Shown: positions 27,575-35,113 of the stretch, piece by piece
How the letters are laid out: each line of letters opens with the position of its first letter
Numbering within the stretch: position 1 is the first letter of the stretch
Source of the DNA: Chryseobacterium carnipullorum
GTDB lineage: Bacteria; Bacteroidota; Bacteroidia; Flavobacteriales; Weeksellaceae
Length of the DNA: 64,000 nt
Reading direction: 5' to 3'
Assembly: GCF_900142785.1 (NCBI RefSeq)
Contig: NZ_FRCD01000012.1
Span: 124,001-188,000 of the forward strand
Position numbers and translations under genes: made by a program
Notes under the pieces: model-generated
The model's input: only the letters and a program-made list of their open reading frames with translations
Databases searched by the model: none
What the model was told of the DNA's origin: nothing

Positions 27575-28306
27575 ATGAAAATCACCAAACTTGTCATTCT
27601 CTTCAATTATCAAAAAATACTATTGGGACTAATTGTTTCAGCTCTTCTTTTCGGATTATCATTTTATATCAACTCAGGTATGTTTGTTTTAGCATTGAGA
27701 ATTTTAGGAGCTCTTATTATTTTAAATATTATGGCTTCACTTGTTGCGTCTTATATTCTTTATGATAATTCTGATCTATATGAACTAAAAAGCTTAAAAG
27801 GAACTGTAGATTTTGGAAAGACGAAAAGTGCAATTCTGGTTCATGCCAGTTTTGATCCTTTGTCCAAAAGATTAGAAGAAAAATATCCAAACTTAAATTT
27901 AACAGTTTGTGATATTTATGGAAACAGACACGAACATGAAAAAGGAATTGAAACTTCAAAACAAATATTTCCACCTAACCCAAAAGAAATAAAAATTTCT
28001 CCGGAGAAATTACCTTTTGAGGATAAATCCCAGGATGTCATTCTTGCACTGACATCACTGCATGAAATTTTAGATCATGAACAGAGAGTTCTGTTTTTTA
28101 AAGAAGCGAAAAGAATATTGAAAAATGATGGGGTAATAATTGTTTCGGAGCAATTTAGAGATACAACCAATTTTGTTTTCTTTAATATCGGAGCATTTCA
28201 TTTTCTGAGTCAGAAGCAATGGAAGAAAGCCATTTCCAGTGCAGATTTGCGAATAATTTCTAATCAAAAAATTACTCCTTTTGCCAATATGTTAATTCTA
28301 AAATAA
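27575..28306 (+). CDS. Membrane-anchored class I SAM-dependent methyltransferase
   Basis: 243 aa. Two hydrophobic segments occupy residues 12-32 and 36-60 or so, followed by a cytosolic methyltransferase domain. The glycine motif I is atypical (AILVHASFDPLSKRL replaces the usual E/DxGxGxG), but NLTVCDIYGN (acidic end of beta-2), LPFEDKSQDVILALTSLHEI (motif with D and post-beta-4) and AKRILKNDGVIIVSEQF (motif III region) fit the UbiE/methyltransf_11 pattern. Substrate unknown; membrane anchoring suggests a lipid or quinone-like target. The weak motif I makes SAM binding less certain. Confidence 0.75.
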   Translation: MKITKLVILFNYQKILLGLIVSALLFGLSFYINSGMFVLALRILGALIILNIMASLVASYILYDNSDLYELKSLKGTVDFGKTKSAILVHASFDPLSKRLEEKYPNLNLTVCDIYGNRHEHEKGIETSKQIFPPNPKEIKISPEKLPFEDKSQDVILALTSLHEILDHEQRVLFFKEAKRILKNDGVIIVSEQFRDTTNFVFFNIGAFHFLSQKQWKKAISSADLRIISNQKITPFANMLILK

Positions 28307-28322
28307 CTGAAATAAAGAATAA

Positions 28323-28709
28323 TCAGACTTTGACATCCTTTGTCACTTTCTTATCCAGCAAACCACAGCTTTTTTCAGAGCCATAATCTTCCGTAGCAAA
28401 CTTCGCCTCCCATTCTTCCAGCAAATACAAAATCGGCAGCAAAGCCAATCCTTTTTCTGTCAACGAATATTCAACTCTTGGAGGAAGTTCTTTAAACTCT
28501 TCTCTGATGATCAGTCCGTCGGTTTGCATTTCTCTTAACTGATCGGTCAGTACTTTTCTGGAGATCACATTAATTCGTACGGCAAGCTCTCCGAAACGAA
28601 GTTTACGGTCTTTGATCACCAATACAATGATCGGTTTCCATTTGCTTCCCAGGGCAGACATTGCCTTCCCTAAAGGGCAGCTGTATTTCATCAATTCATT
28701 CTTTACCAT
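28323..28709 (-). CDS. HxlR-family winged-helix transcriptional regulator
   Basis: 128 aa. HxlR hallmark at the N-terminus: CPLGKAMSALGSKWKPIIVLVI (Cys10 included, often a redox-sensing cysteine in this family), then the recognition region FGELAVRINVISRKVLTDQLREMQTDGLI and the wing RVEYSLTEKGLALLP. It is divergent from an Old Yellow Enzyme gene and probably controls it, sensing electrophiles or quinones, as with HxlR/YodB-type proteins. The intergenic region contains repeated GTTAC half-sites that could be its operators. Confidence 0.88.
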   Translation of the reverse strand: MVKNELMKYSCPLGKAMSALGSKWKPIIVLVIKDRKLRFGELAVRINVISRKVLTDQLREMQTDGLIIREEFKELPPRVEYSLTEKGLALLPILYLLEEWEAKFATEDYGSEKSCGLLDKKVTKDVKV

Positions 28710-28711
28710 GC

Positions 28712-28807
28712 GTTACTTTTAAGTTACTAATGTAAGTTACTGCGAAGTTACCACTTTTTTTCTTTATAAGATACAAATACGAACTATTATTAGTTACTTT
28801 GTGTAAC
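28712..28807. promoter_or_regulatory. GTTAC iterons in the HxlR/OYE intergenic region
   Basis: GTTAC occurs in direct orientation at 28712, 28723, 28736, 28747 and 28793, and in inverted form (GTAAC) at 28803. The first four are spaced 11-13 bases, about one DNA turn. GTTAC-TTTGT-GTAAC (28793-28807) is a palindrome overlapping the TACTTTG -7-like box of the OYE gene; TTAC-TAAT-GTAA (28724-28735) is another. Confidence 0.6.
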
Positions 28808-28841
28808 AATTTAAAAATGTTAAATATAAAATAATTGCAAA

Positions 28842-29903
28842 ATGAGTATAGACGCATTATTTAGTCCATTTAGTTATAAAAATCTTCAACTTAAAAATAG
28901 AGTGGTGATGGCTCCGATGACGAGAGCTCAATCTGATAACGGAGTACCCACTCAGCAAATCGTAGATTATTACGCAAGAAGAGCGGCTTCAGAAGTAGGT
29001 TTGATCCTTTCCGAAGGAACAGTGATCAACAGACCCGCTTCAAAAAACATTCAAAACATTCCTGACTTTTATGGAACAGAAGCATTAAACGGCTGGAAAA
29101 ATGTAATCGATGCCGTTCATGAAAATGGCGGGAAAATGGGACCTCAGATCTGGCACGTTGGGGATACCAGAAGTTCTGAAGACTATCCATTAGTTGAAAT
29201 GGAGAAAGCTTCTACCATGACTCTGGAGGATATTCAGGATACCATTGCTCAGTTTGCAGCTTCTGCGAAATCAGCAAAAGACTTAGGTTTTGATGTTGTT
29301 GAAATTCACGGAGCCCATGGATACCTGATCGACCAGTTTTTCTGGGAAATCACCAATACCAGAACCGATGAGTATGGAGGGAAAACATTGAAAGAAAGAA
29401 GCAGATTTGCTGTTGATATCGTAAAAGCGATCAGAGCTGCCGTTGGTGAGGATTTCACCATTATTATCCGTCTTTCTCAGTGGAAGCAACAGGATTATAA
29501 ATCCAGATTAGCGGCTACACCTTCCGAAATGGAAGAGTGGTTGTTACCTTTAAAAGAAGCAGGAGTTGATATTTTCCACTGTTCACAACGTCGTTTCTGG
29601 GAACCGGAATTTGAAGGCTCTGATCTGAATTTTGCAGGATGGGCAAAGAAAATTACCGGACAACCGACTATTACGGTAGGTTCTGTAGGTCTTGAAGGTG
29701 ATTTCATGGCTGCATTTGCAGGACAGGGAACTGAAAAAGCAGACTTATCTGAATTGATCAGAAGACTGGAAAGAGGAGATTTCGATCTTGTTGCGGTAGG
29801 AAGAGCCCTGTTACAAGACCCTGAATGGGTAAAAAAAGTAAAAGAAGGGAATACCGATGAGCTTTTAAACTTTTCAGCTGAAAGTTTAGCCGTACTTTAT
29901 TAA
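28842..29903 (+). CDS. Old Yellow Enzyme-family NADH:flavin oxidoreductase
   Basis: 353 aa FMN-dependent ene-reductase. Conserved features in order: LFSPFSYKNLQLKNRVVMAPMTRAQS at the N-terminus, QIWHVGDTRSS with the catalytic-pocket His, VEIHGAHGYLIDQFFWEITNTRTDEYGG, and GSVGLEGDF plus AVGRALLQDPEWVKKV at the C-terminal phosphate-binding part. It reduces the double bond of alpha,beta-unsaturated carbonyls or nitro compounds. Divergently paired with an HxlR regulator that probably induces it under electrophile stress. Followed by a palindrome at 29934-29951 and then a strong terminator at 30014. Confidence 0.92.
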   Translation: MSIDALFSPFSYKNLQLKNRVVMAPMTRAQSDNGVPTQQIVDYYARRAASEVGLILSEGTVINRPASKNIQNIPDFYGTEALNGWKNVIDAVHENGGKMGPQIWHVGDTRSSEDYPLVEMEKASTMTLEDIQDTIAQFAASAKSAKDLGFDVVEIHGAHGYLIDQFFWEITNTRTDEYGGKTLKERSRFAVDIVKAIRAAVGEDFTIIIRLSQWKQQDYKSRLAATPSEMEEWLLPLKEAGVDIFHCSQRRFWEPEFEGSDLNFAGWAKKITGQPTITVGSVGLEGDFMAAFAGQGTEKADLSELIRRLERGDFDLVAVGRALLQDPEWVKKVKEGNTDELLNFSAESLAVLY

Positions 29904-30013
29904 AAGACCATTATGAATTGCAGATGCACTTTGATGCCGGATAACCGGCATTGTAAATGAATTGACAGTTCACTTATTTATATTTAATTTTCTACCTAAT
30001 TATTTTTTTAAAG

Positions 30014-30047
30014 AAACCCGCTTCAGGAATTTTCCTGAAGCGGGTTT
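30014..30047. terminator. Bidirectional terminator between OYE and peptide genes
   Basis: Long inverted repeat AAACCCGCTTCAGGAA / TTCCTGAAGCGGGTTT, T-rich on both outer sides. Serves the plus-strand OYE gene and the minus-strand double-glycine peptide gene. Confidence 0.85.
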
Positions 30048-30056
30048 TATTGGTTT

Positions 30057-30218
30057 TTAATCCGGACATTCCAAAGTATTCAAAATACATCTCCAACGGG
30101 AAGGGAAGCCGTTTTTAGGCGGGATATAGCAGGCTGTTGTTCCTTCCGGACATTGCGGTGCATTTCCACCATTCAGTTTCTTTAAATCGGCTCTTATTAA
30201 TTTCTTTAAATTTTTCAT
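30057..30218 (-). CDS. Double-glycine leader peptide gene A (bacteriocin-like, 53 aa)
   Basis: Translated by hand on the minus strand. Leader MKNLKKLIRADLKKLNGG fits the L-x-x-x-D/E-L-x-x-(I/L)-x-GG pattern of leaders removed by C39/PCAT-type peptidases. The 35-residue core begins NAPQCPEGTTAC and has four cysteines (23, 30, 44, 51) that could form two disulfides, plus a GFPSRWRC block. A close paralogue lies 84 bases upstream in the same orientation. Chryseobacterium genomes contain many such short bacteriocin-like ORFs, usually of unknown activity. No ABC peptidase-exporter gene is nearby in the window. Confidence 0.75.
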   Translation of the reverse strand: MKNLKKLIRADLKKLNGGNAPQCPEGTTACYIPPKNGFPSRWRCILNTLECPD

Positions 30219-30302
30219 GCGTAATAATCTTTGGGTTAATATTTTCGGTGATCTACAAATTAAAAGACAAATACACTCCTAAAAATGAAGTGGATCTGTT
30301 TT

Positions 30303-30464
30303 TTAGTCCTGACATACCGTACCATTGGATTCGCAAGTCCAGTAGCTTGGAAAACCATCTTTACGACGGTGATGACATGGTGTTGTTCCCGCAGGACAAT
30401 CCGGTGCGTTTCCGCCATTCAATTTCTTTAAATCTGCTTTTGCTAATTTTTTTAAATTTTTCAT
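30303..30464 (-). CDS. Double-glycine leader peptide gene B (bacteriocin-like, 53 aa)
   Basis: Paralogue of gene A with identical length. Leader MKNLKKLAKADLKKLNGG; core starts NAPDCPAGTTPCHH and contains DGFPSYWTC. The same four cysteine positions (23, 30, 44, 51) are kept, while the residues between them differ much more than the leader does: YIPPKN against HHRRKD, and ILNTLE against ESNGTV. A conserved leader with a diversified core is what is expected of secreted or modified peptides. It lies between a terminator hairpin (30553) and gene A. The opposite-strand reading frame across both genes is only their shadow. Confidence 0.75.
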   Translation of the reverse strand: MKNLKKLAKADLKKLNGGNAPDCPAGTTPCHHRRKDGFPSYWTCESNGTVCQD

Positions 30465-30552
30465 ATGTTATAATTTGTTGTTGATTAAAAGTATAGTATT
30501 TTCACTAAATAGCGAAATATTATGGGTGAAAAATGTCAAAAGTAATAAAAAC

Positions 30553-30583
30553 AACCGCGCTCCAAAATTTTTGGAGCGCGGTT
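30553..30583. terminator. Strong terminator hairpin after the C1 peptidase gene
   Basis: AACCGCGCTCCAAAA / TTTTGGAGCGCGGTT, followed on the minus strand by GTTTTTATTAC. It separates the peptidase transcript from the double-glycine peptide genes downstream. Confidence 0.85.
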
Positions 30584-30637
30584 TTAACAGATTTAAATAT
30601 CTAAAATTACCGTAGTGATGGTAATAGTGATTTTTGA

Positions 30638-31840
30638 TTATAAGCCAATGTTTTTAGTCGGTTTCAATTGCTTAAGAATGCTTTTTGGAACTGCATTTTT
30701 GTGAACAAGAATAGCCGTTGATTTATACTCAACATAAGGTCTTGTTACATACAGATACCCTTCGAAATCATTGGTTACACCCCATGAGTTTTTAACCATA
30801 TAATATTCTTTACCCGTTTGGTCTTTTGCCAGTCCTACGATGTGCATCCCGTGATCATCCGTTGTAGAAAGGTTGTTAAGCGCTTTCTGACGCATATCTT
30901 CAGTGATGGTTTTATCTTTCTTAGGCTCTGTGAATAAAGTCTGCTTGTTTTCAGCAGTGATCTGGTTAAGATCCATATCCGGAACATAGGCTACTCCGTT
31001 CTTATAAGAGAAATAAGGCTCAGAAACGTCTGTTGCCCATCCCACAGAATATCCTTTGGTTACAGCATTATCAATAATGGCTGTCAAATCCTTCATAGGG
31101 ACATTCCAGTCAGAATCATGACTCCAGTTATCAGGAATTGGAACTACAAATTTCTGATAGTATGGATAATCTTTGTACGAAGAGATTTCGATATAATCTT
31201 CAGGATTAATTCCCACTACTTCCTTCGCGAATGTTTTTGGAGTATAATTTTTTCCTTCATAGGTAAAATTAGCCGGAACTTTTCCAAGATATTCATCCAG
31301 AATAGAATCTACTGAATCCATCCAGTTATCCGTAAGTTTTCCTTTTGAACCTGCCTGTACAAGGCTGTCCAGTACGGGCTTTAATTTCCCCTGCATTTCC
31401 TTAAAGTTGTTAAGGCTCTGTCCAGATTTCAGTCCTGTATACACATCCTGAGGTACCGCACCGTATTTTTTGTACATATTCACAACGTCGTGCAATTCGC
31501 CGCCGTCACCCCAGCTGATCGCTCCGCTGTTCAGTACATATAACTTCGCTTTATCGTGGTAAGAATTTCTTGCTGTAAAAATTTCAGCAAGATCTACAGT
31601 TTTTTTACCCATTCTCTGCATTTCAGATTCAAGGAAAGAATTTCCTGAGTAGCTCCAGCAAGTTCCCGATGAACCCTGGTTTTTTACCGAAGTAGCTCCT
31701 ACGTCTTTTAACGCTGTGAACTGAAAATTAGCATTTTGAGATTGATTGTTTTTTAATTTGTTGATCAAGTCATCTTGGGCAAACATCATACTTCCTGCAG
31801 ACAAAACAAAAAGTAATGAGGCAATTTTGGTATTTTTCAT
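30638..31840 (-). CDS. Secreted C1-family (papain-fold, bleomycin hydrolase-like) peptidase
   Basis: 400 aa with a signal peptide (MKNTKIASLLFVLSAGSMMFAQ). Oxyanion Gln55 and nucleophile Cys61 occur in KNQGSSGTCWSYS; the catalytic His is probably His330 in DDHGMHIVG, and the Asn is in VKNSWG shortly after. The order and the large insert between Cys and His resemble aminopeptidase C/bleomycin hydrolase more than classical papain, but those are normally cytoplasmic and longer; the signal peptide puts this one in the periplasm or outside. Natural substrate unknown. It lies next to two cysteine-rich double-glycine peptide genes on the same strand, though a strong terminator stands between. Confidence 0.88.
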   Translation of the reverse strand: MKNTKIASLLFVLSAGSMMFAQDDLINKLKNNQSQNANFQFTALKDVGATSVKNQGSSGTCWSYSGNSFLESEMQRMGKKTVDLAEIFTARNSYHDKAKLYVLNSGAISWGDGGELHDVVNMYKKYGAVPQDVYTGLKSGQSLNNFKEMQGKLKPVLDSLVQAGSKGKLTDNWMDSVDSILDEYLGKVPANFTYEGKNYTPKTFAKEVVGINPEDYIEISSYKDYPYYQKFVVPIPDNWSHDSDWNVPMKDLTAIIDNAVTKGYSVGWATDVSEPYFSYKNGVAYVPDMDLNQITAENKQTLFTEPKKDKTITEDMRQKALNNLSTTDDHGMHIVGLAKDQTGKEYYMVKNSWGVTNDFEGYLYVTRPYVEYKSTAILVHKNAVPKSILKQLKPTKNIGL

Positions 31841-32019
31841 TACTATAAAAAGATTATTTATACGAATAGTCGTTCATAGTAAAGATTTGTTACAAAGGGA
31901 AAAGTTAAATTTGAAACGGAAAAAAGTTGAATAAAACGGAGAACTGCCTGAAAATTAATAGGTTTATTTATTGATCAGTTGATCCATTATTTTGATTTTT
32001 CTTTAAAAAAAATAAAATG

Positions 32020-32052
32020 TTTCCAACCCATCCTGAAGTTTATGCATCTATA
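32020..32052 (+). promoter_or_regulatory. Candidate ECF-dependent promoter upstream of the sigma gene
   Basis: TTTCCAACC (32020-32028) and GCATCTATA (32044-32052) lie 15 bases apart, with the sigma-factor ATG 18 bases further on. The pair does not resemble the housekeeping TTG/TAnnTTTG type and recalls the AAC-containing -35 and ATCT-containing -10 seen before some Flavobacteriia ECF genes, suggesting autoregulation. Recognition is from memory of the pattern, so this is tentative. Confidence 0.35.
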
Positions 32053-32070
32053 ACAGTATAAAGCCTGACT

Positions 32071-32589
32071 ATGGAAAGAGAATTACTAATAGAATGCCAA
32101 CGTAGCAACCGCAGTGCGCAGCGGAAGGTTTACGAGAAAATGGCCGGCAAGCTGTACTCAGTCTGCAGACGCTATCTGAAAAATGATGAAGATATTGAAG
32201 AAGTATTGGCCGATACTTTTTACAAAATATTCACAAAGATCAACCAACTCCAGAATCTGGATACTTTTGAAGGGTGGGCTAAAAAAATTGCCGTCAATGA
32301 ATGCCTTCAGAAACTCAGAGCCACGAAAGCGCAGTTCGTTTCCATGGACGATGATTTTGTAGAAACATCAGGAACCTTATCCGAAAGCATTTCGTTTGAG
32401 AAAGATATTCTGAGTCTCCTCAACTTTCTTCCCGAAGGTTGCAGGGCGATATTCAATCTATTTGCGATTGAAGGCTATCCTCATAAAGAAATTGCCTCTA
32501 TGCTTTCAATAAGTGAAGGAACCTCCAAATCGCAGCTCAATTTTGCAAGGAAAAAACTACAGGAACTTTTGGTGAATCAGAACATTTAA
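32071..32589 (+). CDS. ECF sigma-70 family RNA polymerase sigma factor
   Basis: 172 aa with the two ECF domains. Region 2: LIECQRSNRSAQRKVYEKMAGKLYSVCRRYLKNDEDIEEVLADTFYKIF (about 4-52), including the D-x-E-E-V-x-x-D-T-F core-binding and -10-recognition helix. Region 4: LLNFLPEGCRAIFNLFAIEGYPHKEIASMLSISEGTSKSQLNFARKKL (about 112-163), the -35 reading helix-turn-helix. It begins a four-gene locus; the next gene starts 11 bases after its stop and has an anti-sigma-like N-terminus. It probably activates its own locus and other genes in response to an envelope signal. Confidence 0.93.
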   Translation: MERELLIECQRSNRSAQRKVYEKMAGKLYSVCRRYLKNDEDIEEVLADTFYKIFTKINQLQNLDTFEGWAKKIAVNECLQKLRATKAQFVSMDDDFVETSGTLSESISFEKDILSLLNFLPEGCRAIFNLFAIEGYPHKEIASMLSISEGTSKSQLNFARKKLQELLVNQNI

Positions 32590-32600
32590 ATTTTAGAGCA

Positions 32601-35045
32601 ATGGAAAATAATCAAGACATAGATAAAAGATTCAATGAAGCTTCTAAGCTTTCAGAAGAGCCGGCTGTTTTTCCGGGCTTTGAAAAAGTCTGGGGAAAAG
32701 TTGAAGAAAAATTAGATCAAAAAGAAGAGAAAAAGAGAATACTGCCGGTGTGGTTTCCTTATGGGATTGCGGCAAGTCTGATCCTTGGATTGGGAGTACT
32801 TTATTTTTTAGATAAAAAAGAAACAACAGCTCCCGGGAATCCTGTTATTGCAGAAAAGCCAAAAGATCATCTTCAGAGAAACCAGATCCAAACCATAGAC
32901 AGCACGGTTAAATCTAATATTGAAAAAGAAATTGAAGTTTCAAAGTCACCACAGGAACCGCCTGCTTTAGCCTATGAGAACATTCAAATTCCAGATAAGG
33001 TAGGAAAAGCTACAGTTGTTAACAGAAATAACGAGATCTTTGCTTCAAGAAGTGGGGATTACTCAACAGATGAATATTTCATTAAAAAGAAAGATATTAA
33101 TAAAACACAAAATATTGAAGAAGTAGTTCTTTATGCACCTTTGACTTACAAAAAAACAATATCAACAACAACTTCATCAAGTACGATTGTGAGTAGTGCA
33201 CCATTAAATTATATCGCATCAAATAATACTGGGCAGGCACTTCAGGGAAGCGTAGCAGGCATTCAGGTACAGTCATCTGGAATTATGCGTAGAAAGGGTG
33301 ATAAAATTAAAAATACAGTCAATACAGCGAATAATGGCTATTTAAATAATAGTCAAATTGCCATAAGAGGCTTATCCACTTTAAAAAGTACAAATGAACC
33401 ATTATTTGTTGTCAACGGTAAAGTTGTGAAGGAAGTTTACTTCAGAGCATTAAATCCCCAAAAGATTGAAAGTGTAGAAGTGGTAAAAGGAGCGGCAGCA
33501 TCTGCTTTGTATGGAAGCCAGGGCGCGAATGGAGTGATTGTAGTGAAGACCGCAAGACTTTCGAGAAGGGAAAAAAGAAGAATGGAAAAGATGCAGCAAA
33601 CCATCAATCAATATAAACAAAATCAAGTTTCCGATGATGAAGGGTATGATGCATTTGTAGAAAATCCTTTTGAACTGACAAAAAATCAACCCCAGTCAAC
33701 TTTTTCAATTGATGTAGATAACGCTGCCTATTCCAATATCAGGAGAATGATCAATAATGGGCAGATCATAGATAAAAATGCAGTAAGGATTGAGGAAATG
33801 ATTAATTATTTTAAATACACCTATCCTCAACCTAAAAATAATGAGCCATTCTCAATCAATACAGAATATAGTGATGCGCCCTGGAATCCTGGTCATAAAC
33901 TTTTAAAAATTGGACTTCAGGGAAAGAAGGTGCCCATGGACAATCTCCCAGCATCTAATCTGGTATTCCTGATCGATGTTTCCGGATCTATGGACTCACC
34001 GGATAAACTTCCCCTCCTGAAATCATCTTTCAAAGTGTTGCTGGATCAGCTCAGACCACAGGATAAAGTTGGCATTGTTGTGTATGCGGGAAGCGCAGGG
34101 ATGGTTTTGCCACCAACTTCGGCTAATGAAAAGGACAAAATAATTCTTGCCCTGGATAATCTTCAGGCGGGAGGAAGTACGGCAGGTGGAGCAGGTATTG
34201 AGCTTGCTTATAAACTGGCTCAGGAAAATTTTATCAAAAACGGCAACAATCGTGTGGTTATTGCAACAGATGGAGATTTTAATGTCGGTGCTTCTTCTAC
34301 TTCCAATGTACAGACCCTTATTGAGGAAAAAAGAAAATCTGGTGTTTTTCTTACCTGTTTAGGTTTTGGTATGGGGAATTATAAAGATAATATGCTTGAA
34401 ACACTTGCAGATAAAGGAAATGGGAATTACGCTTACATTGATAATCTTCGGGAAGCTAATAAATTTCTGGGTAAAGAATTTGCAGGAAGCATGTATGCGA
34501 TAGCAAAAGATGTCAAGATTCAGATTGAATTTAATCCTAAATACGTAAGTTCTTACCGCTTGATAGGATATGAAAACAGGAAATTGAGAAATGAAGATTT
34601 CAGCAATGATAAAATTGATGCCGGAGAACTGGGAAGCGGTCATACAGTAACGGCTTTGTATGAGATTATTCCGGCAGGTACCCAATCAGAATTTATTCCT
34701 GAAGGCAGTAGTTTGAAATATACACGTACAGAATCTTCCGGAGATTTTGGAAGTGAACTCGCGACAGTTAAATTCAGGTATAAAAAGCCTGACGAAAATA
34801 CCAGTAAAGAGATCAGCCAGATCATTGGAAACTCTTCCGGGAAGATATCTTCAGCAAGTCCTGATTTTAAATTTGCATCATCCGTTGCATGGTTCGGTTT
34901 GGTTACCAGAAAATCTGATCTGATCCTAAAAAAAGATCTTTCTGATATTGAAGACCTTGCCAGACAGGGAAAAGTAAATGATATGGAAGGCTACAGATCT
35001 GAGTTTATAAGACTTGTAGAAAGCTATAAAGTTATTTCTAAGTAG
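32601..35045 (+). CDS. Anti-sigma-like membrane protein fused to a TonB plug and a YfbK-type vWA region
   Basis: 814 aa composite. Residues 1-48 are charged and cytosolic with the FEKVWGKVEEKLDQ pattern of Bacteroidota anti-sigma proteins; one membrane helix follows at about 50-70. After a low-complexity periplasmic linker, residues 170-313 form a TonB-receptor plug (IEEVVLYAP, LQGSVAGIQVQSSG, IAIRGLSTL, PLFVVNGK, VEVVKGAAASALYGSQGANG). Residues 350-445 match the vWA N-terminal region of YfbK, then a vWA domain (from about 455) with MIDAS DVSGS and TDGDFN, and a DUF3520 region at about 630-810. There is no barrel. It follows an ECF sigma gene and precedes a barrel with no plug, so it may be an anti-sigma factor whose periplasmic part docks in that barrel. 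Confidence 0.85.
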   Translation: MENNQDIDKRFNEASKLSEEPAVFPGFEKVWGKVEEKLDQKEEKKRILPVWFPYGIAASLILGLGVLYFLDKKETTAPGNPVIAEKPKDHLQRNQIQTIDSTVKSNIEKEIEVSKSPQEPPALAYENIQIPDKVGKATVVNRNNEIFASRSGDYSTDEYFIKKKDINKTQNIEEVVLYAPLTYKKTISTTTSSSTIVSSAPLNYIASNNTGQALQGSVAGIQVQSSGIMRRKGDKIKNTVNTANNGYLNNSQIAIRGLSTLKSTNEPLFVVNGKVVKEVYFRALNPQKIESVEVVKGAAASALYGSQGANGVIVVKTARLSRREKRRMEKMQQTINQYKQNQVSDDEGYDAFVENPFELTKNQPQSTFSIDVDNAAYSNIRRMINNGQIIDKNAVRIEEMINYFKYTYPQPKNNEPFSINTEYSDAPWNPGHKLLKIGLQGKKVPMDNLPASNLVFLIDVSGSMDSPDKLPLLKSSFKVLLDQLRPQDKVGIVVYAGSAGMVLPPTSANEKDKIILALDNLQAGGSTAGGAGIELAYKLAQENFIKNGNNRVVIATDGDFNVGASSTSNVQTLIEEKRKSGVFLTCLGFGMGNYKDNMLETLADKGNGNYAYIDNLREANKFLGKEFAGSMYAIAKDVKIQIEFNPKYVSSYRLIGYENRKLRNEDFSNDKIDAGELGSGHTVTALYEIIPAGTQSEFIPEGSSLKYTRTESSGDFGSELATVKFRYKKPDENTSKEISQIIGNSSGKISSASPDFKFASSVAWFGLVTRKSDLILKKDLSDIEDLARQGKVNDMEGYRSEFIRLVESYKVISK

Positions 35046-35055
35046 TATTTTTAAG

Positions 35056-35083
35056 AAAAGAAATTTCCCCGGAAATTTCTTTT
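35056..35083 (+). terminator. Terminator hairpin inside the sigma/vWA/barrel/A2M locus
   Basis: AAAAGAAATTTC / GAAATTTCTTTT stem with the small loop CCCG, followed by TTTTCTC, 11 bases after the vWA gene stop and 31 before the barrel start. It should reduce read-through, so barrel and A2M are probably expressed at a lower level or from their own promoter. Confidence 0.75.
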
Positions 35084-35113
35084 TTTTCTCTATTTTTAAA
35101 GATATTAATAACG

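Noticed and set aside
29934..29951. ATGCCGG-ATAA-CCGGCAT hairpin as terminator of the OYE gene
   Set aside because: No T-run follows; the stronger terminator is at 30014-30047.
30137..30484. 115-codon plus-strand ORF
   Set aside because: It is the antisense shadow of the two double-glycine peptide genes; the minus-strand genes have matching lengths, leaders and cysteines.
32601..35045. Frameshifted TonB receptor fragment at the vWA gene
   Set aside because: The frame is open over 814 codons with ordered domains; the plug is an intact domain, not debris.
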